From the NCBI GenBank assembly GCA_003451715.1, contig DMJN01000194.1, positions 1-11,578 on the forward strand: a DNA stretch of 11,578 bases, written 5' to 3'. A program made the translations under genes and the position numbers. How positions within the stretch are numbered: position 1 is the first letter of the stretch; each line of letters opens with the position of its first letter. Positions 7,486-11,578 of this stretch are shown one piece after another. The stretch is from Gammaproteobacteria bacterium (GTDB lineage Bacteria; Pseudomonadota; Gammaproteobacteria; Pseudomonadales; Pseudohongiellaceae). The notes under the pieces were generated by a model. The model ran no database searches and was not told where the DNA came from. It worked only from the letters and a program-made list of their open reading frames with translations.

Positions 7486-9207
7486 TCAAGTTGCCTTTTT
7501 GGCCGCGTAACCGGCTTCGATTTTTCGCGTGATATACCATTGCTGAAGAACGCCCAGCAACCCATTGGTTAACCAGTACAGTACCAGACCAGCGGGGAAC
7601 CATAAAAACAACACCGTCATCATTATTGGCATGAGTTGCATCACCCGGGCCTGCATTTCGTCAGCTGGTGTTGGGCTTAGCTTGGTCTGAAAGAACATCG
7701 TTGCCCCCATCAATAGAGGCAGGATGAAGAACGGATCGCGCACCGACAGATCGGTTAACCAGAGCATGAACGGTGCGTGTCTCAGCTCTACACTTTCCAT
7801 CAGTACCCAATACAGTGCGATGAAAACAGGCATCTGCACCAGCATGGGCAAACAACCGCCAAATGGATTGATTTTCTCTTTCTTATAGAGCTCCATCGTG
7901 GCCTGTTGCAGTTTCATCTTGTCGTCACCGTAACTGTCTTTAAGCTGCTGCATCTTTGGCATCAATCGTCTCACACCAGCCATAGAACGGTACTGACTCT
8001 CAGACAGCTTATAAAATGCCGCCCTTACCAGTATTGTTAATAGGATGATGGACACACCATAGTTGCCTATTACTGAATCAATACGGCTGAGCAGCCAGTA
8101 GATGGGAGATGCTAGAAACCACAGGAAACCGTAATCGATGGTCAGGTCCAGGTTCGGGGAAATTTCGGCCAGGGCGTACTGATCTTTTGGGCCGGCGTAG
8201 AACTGGATATCATGACTATCGGTGCTGCCTGGCCCGACTGAAAACGAGGAGCTGGTGAACTCACCAAAATATTGATTTACTGCATTCATGCGCGTGTTAA
8301 ATCGGTTGTTTGTCTGTAGGCTGGGTATCCAGGCAGAGATAAAATAGTGTTGACTGAAACCTACCCAACCACCATTCATCTCAACGCTCTCAGCACCCAC
8401 GTCTATGTCGTCAAATTGTATTTTGATATAAGGATCGTCATTCGATGTGGTCACGTATCCCAGATAACTTCGACCAAAACTACCGGCGCTACTAGGATCG
8501 TCGAAGCTGTCTCGCTTTATCTGGCCAAATGCATTGCCTTGCCATTCACTGCCAGATCGATTATTTACAATGAAGCTGACATCGATGAGATAACTATCAC
8601 GGGTAAAAGTGTATCGCTTTGTAATTTGAACACCATTATTGGTCGTGGTTACCAGGTCGACACTCAGCGTGTTGTCAGAATCTCCCAAAGAAAAGCTTGC
8701 AGCGCTGGACTGATAAACTGCCCTGCCTGCGTTGTCGATGCCGTTTCTACCAATTAGGCCGCTTTGGGCGACGTAGCTTCTATTGGTCCCTGATTCCAAT
8801 AACACAAAGGGGTCATTTGGCACATCTAATTGTTTCAAATGCTTTGGCAGGGCGAGATAGATAATATCGCCGCCATTCAGGTCAATGGTTAATTCAAACG
8901 TACCGGTGTCGATATTGACTAATCTTGCTAAGGAGTCCGTGGCGGTAGGTTCAGAAAGCACGGGTGTATCGCTTTGTCCGGCAGGGCCTGGTGATACCGG
9001 TATCTGTGTTGGAACATCTGCTTCCACACCCTGGGCTGGAACATCAGTTTCCACAACCGGTATTGTATCGGGCAACGCTAAAATTGGTGTGCTGGCCGTG
9101 TCTGCGCCATCATTGATCACTGGCGGATAATCTTCCTGCCAGGCGAGCAACATCAGGTAGGTGATGACGGCCAGAGAGGTGTATAGGAAAAACTTGGTAA
9201 TATCCAT
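7486..9207 (-). CDS. yidC: Membrane protein insertase YidC
   Basis: YidC inserts and folds inner-membrane proteins, alone or with SecYEG; its best-known substrates include the a and c subunits of ATP synthase. The 573 residues have the Gram-negative layout. An N-terminal anchor helix lies at about 6-23, followed by a Pro/Thr/Val-rich linker at 28-95. A large periplasmic beta domain spans about 96-345 (for example YIKIQFDDID, WVGFSQHYFISAWIP). Then come the five-helix insertase core from about 358 and a basic tail (RKIEAGYAAKKAT). The conserved arginine of the hydrophilic groove is in TILVRAAFYKL, residue 395. The coiled-coil hairpin MPKMQQLKDSYGDDKMKLQQ and the INPFGGCLPMLVQMPVF segment are textbook. 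The linker contains a tandem nine-residue repeat (VETDVPAQG/VEADVPTQI, residues 52-69). ATG 9207 lies 9 bases after yidD, so the genes are closely coupled. Confidence 0.97.
   Translation of the reverse strand: MDITKFFLYTSLAVITYLMLLAWQEDYPPVINDGADTASTPILALPDTIPVVETDVPAQGVEADVPTQIPVSPGPAGQSDTPVLSEPTATDSLARLVNIDTGTFELTIDLNGGDIIYLALPKHLKQLDVPNDPFVLLESGTNRSYVAQSGLIGRNGIDNAGRAVYQSSAASFSLGDSDNTLSVDLVTTTNNGVQITKRYTFTRDSYLIDVSFIVNNRSGSEWQGNAFGQIKRDSFDDPSSAGSFGRSYLGYVTTSNDDPYIKIQFDDIDVGAESVEMNGGWVGFSQHYFISAWIPSLQTNNRFNTRMNAVNQYFGEFTSSSFSVGPGSTDSHDIQFYAGPKDQYALAEISPNLDLTIDYGFLWFLASPIYWLLSRIDSVIGNYGVSIILLTILVRAAFYKLSESQYRSMAGVRRLMPKMQQLKDSYGDDKMKLQQATMELYKKEKINPFGGCLPMLVQMPVFIALYWVLMESVELRHAPFMLWLTDLSVRDPFFILPLLMGATMFFQTKLSPTPADEMQARVMQLMPIMMTVLFLWFPAGLVLYWLTNGLLGVLQQWYITRKIEAGYAAKKAT
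9001..9054 (-). repeat. In-frame 27-base tandem repeat in the yidC linker
   Basis: Two adjacent 27-base units encode VETDVPAQG and VEADVPTQI, residues 52-60 and 61-69 of YidC. They differ at several bases but remain in register. They lie in the low-complexity periplasmic linker, where length changes are normally tolerated. Confidence 0.55.
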
Positions 9208-9216
9208 GGGTGATTG

Positions 9217-9462
9217 CTATTGAGTGGGTTTGCTCGAAAGCTCCTTGGGTTCAGGCACTGGATCATAACCGCCTTCGTGGCCGGGATGACAACTACAGAC
9301 ACGACGGACTCCGAGCCAGGAACCTTTGAAGGAACCGTGTTTCTCTATTGCTTCTTTAGTGTAGTGAGAACAGGAGGGATAAAAACGGCATTGATTGCCA
9401 ATCAGCAAACTAAATGTATGCTGATAAAAAATTATTAGTCGTATGAGTAGAGTCTTTAACAT
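9217..9462 (-). CDS. yidD: Membrane protein insertion efficiency factor YidD
   Basis: YidD is a small inner-membrane-associated protein encoded between rnpA and yidC in most bacteria; it improves YidC-dependent insertion by an unclear mechanism. From ATG 9460-9462 it has 81 residues. An amphipathic N-terminal helix (LLIRLIIFYQ) is followed by CRFYPSCSHYTKEAIEKHG (25-43) and CHPGHEGGYDPVP (58-70), which are the family's invariant cysteine-containing motifs. A GTG six bases upstream (9466-9468) would add two residues. The ATG places the FYQ motif at the distance usual in relatives, and neither start has a clear Shine-Dalgarno sequence. It lies 34 to 40 bases after rnpA and 9 before yidC, so translational coupling within the operon is likely. 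Confidence 0.93.
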   Translation of the reverse strand: MLKTLLIRLIIFYQHTFSLLIGNQCRFYPSCSHYTKEAIEKHGSFKGSWLGVRRVCSCHPGHEGGYDPVPEPKELSSKPTQ

Positions 9463-9502
9463 CTTCACTGATTGTTGTCGGCAGAACCGATGAGGCAGGC
9501 AC

Positions 9503-9862
9503 CTACCCCAAATCCTTGCAACTCAAATCTTTCCACAGCCCATTCAGTTTCTCAGTAAGTGCTCGGTTGTCCAGTTTATCAGCATCCTTTCGGGCCAGCA
9601 CAACTAAATCCAGTCCGGGCAAACCATTGGCAACCAGTCGAAAGGATTCTCGAATGAGTCGCTTGATTCTATTTCGCTGAACTGCACCAGACACGTGTTT
9701 CTTAGCTATCACCAACCCGAGCCTGGATTGTCTCCGCCGGTTGCTGATGGCAAGCACAAGAAACTGATGGCATGAAACTTTAAACTGAGCGTTGTCGAAG
9801 ACGATCTTATAGTCTGTGGTATTCAGCAGCCTTGAATTTTTGGAGAAGCCAAAATCTGCCAC
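9503..9862 (-). CDS. rnpA: Ribonuclease P protein component
   Basis: This is the small basic protein subunit of RNase P, which helps the catalytic RNA bind precursor tRNA and remove its 5' leader. The 119 residues match E. coli RnpA in length. The opening FSKNSRLLNTTDYKIVF resembles the family's first helix and strand. The hallmark RNR motif is R63-N64-R65 within GAVQRNRIKRLIRESFR (59-75), after RLGLVIAKKHV. The start is GTG 9860-9862, as in several relatives, with GAGAG about 6 bases upstream as a possible ribosome site. It follows rpmH by 38 bases and is almost certainly expressed from the rpmH promoter. Confidence 0.96.
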   Translation of the reverse strand: MADFGFSKNSRLLNTTDYKIVFDNAQFKVSCHQFLVLAISNRRRQSRLGLVIAKKHVSGAVQRNRIKRLIRESFRLVANGLPGLDLVVLARKDADKLDNRALTEKLNGLWKDLSCKDLG

Positions 9863-9900
9863 GATTCACTCTCTTTTCCTGTTGAACAGAAAAACAGCAA

Positions 9901-10035
9901 TCAGGCGGAAAGTTTGGCGCGCCCCTTAGCGCGTCTTCGCTTCAGCACCAGCCGGCCACCCTTGGTTGCCATTCGAGCTCTAAAGCCATGAGTTCTAGCA
10001 CGCTTCAATACGCTGGGTTGAAATGTACGTTTCAT
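9901..10035 (-). CDS. rpmH: 50S ribosomal protein L34
   Basis: L34 is a tiny, very basic protein of the large ribosomal subunit. The 44 residues open with [20 protein letters not shown] and continue with [20 protein letters not shown], ending KLSA. This is nearly identical to the E. coli protein apart from a two-residue shorter C-terminus. ATG is at 10033-10035 and the stop TGA at 9901-9903. It is the first gene of the leftward operon and borders oriC, as in most bacteria. A candidate promoter lies at 10098-10126 and a leader hairpin at 10061-10082. Confidence 0.98.
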   Translation of the reverse strand: MKRTFQPSVLKRARTHGFRARMATKGGRLVLKRRRAKGRAKLSA

Positions 10036-10060
10036 AACAGGAATTCCAGTCTTTGTGTTT

Positions 10061-10082
10061 CAGACCAAACGACTTTGGTTTG
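10061..10082 (-). other. Hairpin in the rpmH leader
   Basis: A 22-base inverted repeat has arms of 9 (ACCAAA/TTTGGT core at 10064-10079, extended outward through one G-T pair) around a 4-base loop. It lies in the predicted rpmH leader, 26 bases upstream of the ATG. Neither strand has a T-run just after it, so it is not a canonical terminator. It could shape mRNA stability or translation. Confidence 0.45.
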
Positions 10083-10097
10083 AAAAAAGGAGGGCGA

Positions 10098-10126
10098 ATT
10101 CTAGAGGTTTTACCCCGAACATGCAA
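10098..10126 (-). promoter_or_regulatory. Candidate promoter of the rpmH operon
   Basis: On the minus strand TTGCAT (10121-10126) is followed by a 17-base spacer and TAGAAT (10098-10103, 5 of 6 to TATAAT). Transcription would start near 10091, leaving about 55 bases before rpmH. The -35 is only a partial match, but spacing and place are right. Confidence 0.5.
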
Positions 10127-10210
10127 TCAATGAGGACGGTTTCCTTGCTTCAATATATAATTTTAAAAAGACTATTTATCTGTACATTCACTGCTCAAAA
10201 AACCCAAAAC

Positions 10211-10219
10211 TTAATCACA
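10211..10219 (+). promoter_or_regulatory. DnaA-box-like site in oriC
   Basis: TTAATCACA matches TTATNCACA at 8 of 9 positions. It begins 11 bases before the perfect box at 10222, so both boxes would lie on the same face of the helix and could bind DnaA cooperatively. Confidence 0.5.
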
Positions 10220-10221
10220 GC

Positions 10222-10230
10222 TTATCCACA
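10222..10230 (+). promoter_or_regulatory. Perfect DnaA box in oriC
   Basis: TTATCCACA is an exact match to the high-affinity DnaA binding site. It lies near the middle of the rpmH-dnaA gap, next to an AT-rich block. A 7-of-9 relative, TTGTCAACA, follows at 10237-10245. Confidence 0.85.
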
Positions 10231-10282
10231 AACTATTTGTCAACAGGGATTCAGCTATGCCTATTTTTTTGTTGTTTTTGGA

Positions 10283-10314
10283 CTCGGTAATTATCAGTGA
10301 AAGCTCGGTAACTA
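10283..10314 (+). repeat. Direct repeat of 11 bases with 21-base period in oriC
   Basis: CTCGGTAATTA (10283-10293) and CTCGGTAACTA (10304-10314) agree at 10 of 11 positions and start 21 bases apart, two helical turns. They sit in the AT-rich half of oriC nearest dnaA. They do not match the DnaA box; which protein, if any, binds them is unknown. Confidence 0.5.
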
Positions 10315-10370
10315 ATTGATAAACAAAGGAATAAAAACACTTCAAAAAATCATACTTTTACTTTCCATGC

Positions 10371-10379
10371 GGTGGATAA
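10371..10379 (-). promoter_or_regulatory. DnaA box overlapping the dnaA promoter
   Basis: GGTGGATAA on the plus strand reads TTATCCACC on the minus strand, 8 of 9 to the DnaA box. It covers the candidate -35 element of dnaA (10373-10378). Binding of DnaA here would compete with RNA polymerase. Confidence 0.6.
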
Positions 10380-10401
10380 CTGTCAATCCAGTGGTTAGAA
10401 T
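10373..10401 (+). promoter_or_regulatory. Candidate dnaA promoter
   Basis: TGGATA (10373-10378, 4 of 6) is followed by a 17-base spacer and TAGAAT (10396-10401, 5 of 6). Start of transcription would be near 10408, about 37 bases before the dnaA GTG. The modest -35 and its overlap with a DnaA box suggest a promoter repressed by its own product. Confidence 0.5.
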
Positions 10402-10431
10402 TACGCCACAAACCAAATAATAAAATCGAGT

Positions 10432-10436
10432 AGGGG
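10432..10436 (+). promoter_or_regulatory. Ribosome binding site deciding the dnaA start
   Basis: AGGGG lies 8 bases before GTG 10445-10447 and 14 before the alternative in-frame GTG 10451-10453. The spacing favours the upstream GTG. There is no in-frame ATG nearby, and a TAA at 10421-10423 limits any further extension. Confidence 0.65.
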
Positions 10437-10444
10437 CAAAGAAA

Positions 10445-11578
10445 GTGGCAGTGGCAGATTGGCAAAATTGTATTGATTGTTTAAAAGCGGAACTCCCCTC
10501 ACAGCAATTCAACACCTGGATTAGACCTCTACACGCCGAACAGGGCTCGGGTGTTTTGCATGTCTTTGCACCCAATAGGTTCATTATGGAATGGGTGAAG
10601 GGAAAGTTTCTGGCTCGCATCCGCGAAATTCTCGATGAAACCGGCAGCCGTAATCTCGAGATCAGACTTGATGTTGTTTCGTCAGACTACACTCGGTCTC
10701 CACCCCGAAAAGTGATAACCCCCATGGCGGCCGAACCAACCCCGCAGAGCGTTCAACCAGCGTCACTAAAGCCGGGACGATTTTCCAGTGACAGCAGGCG
10801 CGGAAACAACGGCAACGGGCGCAACGTGGATATCACTATCGATGGCAAACTCAGTCACCGGGGAGCATTGAATATTGAAAACACGTTTGAAAACTTCATC
10901 GTTGGCAAATCTAACCAATTAGCGCGAGCCGCGGCCCAGCAGGTGGCTGAAAATCCAGGATACGCCTATAACCCGCTCTTTATATACGGAGGTGTGGGGT
11001 TAGGAAAGACTCACTTAATGCATGCAATTGGTAACTATCTGGTGGCAAAGAAACCCGGTGCCAAGGTGGTCTATTTGCATTCGGAAACCTTTGTAGCAAC
11101 CATGGTTACTGCGCTGCAACTCAATGCAATCAGTGAATTCAAGCGCTTTTACCGGTCCGTCGACGCGTTGTTGATTGACGATATCCAGTTTTTTGCCGGG
11201 AAGGAAAGATCTCAAGAGGAGTTCTTTCATACATTTAATGCCCTTCTAGAAGGCGGCCATCAGATAATTCTCACCTGCGACCGATATCACAAGGAAATCA
11301 GCGGACTAGAAGAGCGACTCAAATCTCGCTTCGGCTGGGGACTTACTGTCGCTGTGGAACCACCAGAGCTGGAAACGCGTGCCGCGATTCTGATGAACAA
11401 GGCAGAATTGTGCAATGTGGAGCTTCCTTATGAGGCGGCACTGTTTATTGCTCAGCGACTGCGTTCCAACGTGCGGGAACTCGAGGGCGCACTCAAAAGG
11501 GTTATTGCCCATGCCAACTTCAAGGGCGAACCCATCAGCCAGGATCTCATTAAGGAAGCATTGCGAGATTTGTTTGCG
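10445..11578 (+). CDS. dnaA: Chromosomal replication initiator DnaA, 3' end missing
   Basis: DnaA binds DnaA boxes in oriC, forms an ATP-dependent helical oligomer, opens the AT-rich region and recruits DnaB helicase. The 378 codons present start with GTG 10445 ([10 protein letters not shown]). Domain I, about residues 1-80, contains the FNTWIRPL and NRFIMEWV motifs used for self-association and DnaB contact. A short polar linker (domain II) covers about 80-140. The AAA+ domain begins with [19 protein letters not shown] and carries Walker A GGVGLGKT (182-189), Walker B LLIDD (242-246), sensor I ILTCDR (275-280) and box [13 protein letters not shown] (291-300). The sequence stops inside the late AAA+ or early domain IV region, so the DNA-binding helix-turn-helix is outside the window. 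Start choice rests on the AGGGG site; GTG 10451 would remove two residues. Promoter overlap with a DnaA box suggests autoregulation. Confidence 0.97.
   Translation, partial: MAVADWQNCIDCLKAELPSQQFNTWIRPLHAEQGSGVLHVFAPNRFIMEWVKGKFLARIREILDETGSRNLEIRLDVVSSDYTRSPPRKVITPMAAEPTPQSVQPASLKPGRFSSDSRRGNNGNGRNVDITIDGKLSHRGALNIENTFENFIVGKSNQLARAAAQQVAENPGYAYNPLFIYGGVGLGKTHLMHAIGNYLVAKKPGAKVVYLHSETFVATMVTALQLNAISEFKRFYRSVDALLIDDIQFFAGKERSQEEFFHTFNALLEGGHQIILTCDRYHKEISGLEERLKSRFGWGLTVAVEPPELETRAAILMNKAELCNVELPYEAALFIAQRLRSNVRELEGALKRVIAHANFKGEPISQDLIKEALRDLFA

Larger units (their letters stand above)
10036..10444. other. oriC: Probable chromosomal replication origin, oriC
   Basis: The 409 bases between divergent rpmH and dnaA are markedly AT-rich and have no credible gene. 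They contain one perfect DnaA box (10222-10230), an 8-of-9 relative 11 bases to its left (10211-10219), an 8-of-9 box on the other strand at 10371-10379 and a weaker one at 10237-10245. AT-rich blocks at 10150-10200 and 10261-10365 flank the box cluster and could serve as the unwinding element. Origins of pseudomonads lie in this rpmH-dnaA gap. No GATC occurs in it, so E. coli-style SeqA/Dam control is not suggested. The exact minimal origin cannot be set by eye. Confidence 0.8.

Noticed and set aside
8347..8757. 136-codon open frame on the plus strand opposite yidC
   Set aside because: It is antisense to the periplasmic domain of yidC, with no recognisable domain or promoter.
9692..9697. CACGTG inside rnpA as a parS core
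   Set aside because: The flanks (AGA before, TTTCT after) do not fit the parS half-sites, and it lies in a conserved coding segment.
10055..10300. 81-codon open frame on the plus strand inside oriC
   Set aside because: It has no family resemblance, runs through DnaA boxes and the rpmH promoter, and has low-complexity composition.
10342..10620. 92-codon open frame antisense to the dnaA start
   Set aside because: It is a shadow of the certain dnaA frame and has no protein-family features.

Overview
This is the chromosomal replication-origin neighbourhood of a gammaproteobacterium. Eleven genes run leftward on the minus strand (rpmH, rnpA, yidD, yidC, mnmE, mnmG, rsmG, parA, parB, atpI, atpB) and dnaA runs rightward on the plus strand. 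A roughly 410-base AT-rich gap between rpmH and dnaA carries DnaA boxes and is very probably oriC. The uninterrupted order rpmH-rnpA-yidD-yidC-mnmE-mnmG-rsmG-parA-parB-atpI-atpB is the arrangement of Pseudomonas-like and related marine gammaproteobacteria. In Escherichia coli the block is split between the dnaA and mnmG regions. The genus cannot be fixed from the sequence. No transposase, phage gene, CRISPR array, tRNA or rRNA was seen.

Layout from left to right: 1-690, atpB, cut by the window edge at its essential-arginine motif; 755-1147, atpI, preceded by a near-consensus sigma-70 promoter (1247-1275) with a perfect 10-base palindrome just after the predicted start point; 1301-3033, parB and parA; 3095-3733, rsmG; 3763-5670, mnmG; 5671-6041, a gene-free AT-rich gap with one good DnaA-box match; 6042-7442, mnmE; 7486-9207, yidC; 9217-9462, yidD; 9503-9862, rnpA; 9901-10035, rpmH; 10036-10444, oriC with divergent rpmH and dnaA promoters; 10445-11578, dnaA, cut by the right edge inside its AAA+ module.

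The genes form functional groups. DnaA and oriC start replication, and ParA/ParB segregate the origin. RpmH, RnpA and RsmG serve ribosome and RNA maturation. MnmE and MnmG together modify the wobble uridine of certain tRNAs. YidC and YidD insert membrane proteins, among whose best-known clients are F-type ATP synthase subunits, whose operon begins at atpI-atpB. All genes point away from oriC and so are co-directional with the replication forks. Every protein is a recognisable core-genome family with its key motifs intact. The less ordinary signals are in the non-coding DNA: a dnaA promoter whose -35 lies inside a DnaA box, a 21-base-period direct repeat in oriC, no GATC in the rpmH-dnaA gap, and a second AT-rich gap upstream of mnmG at the place where E. 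coli keeps its oriC.
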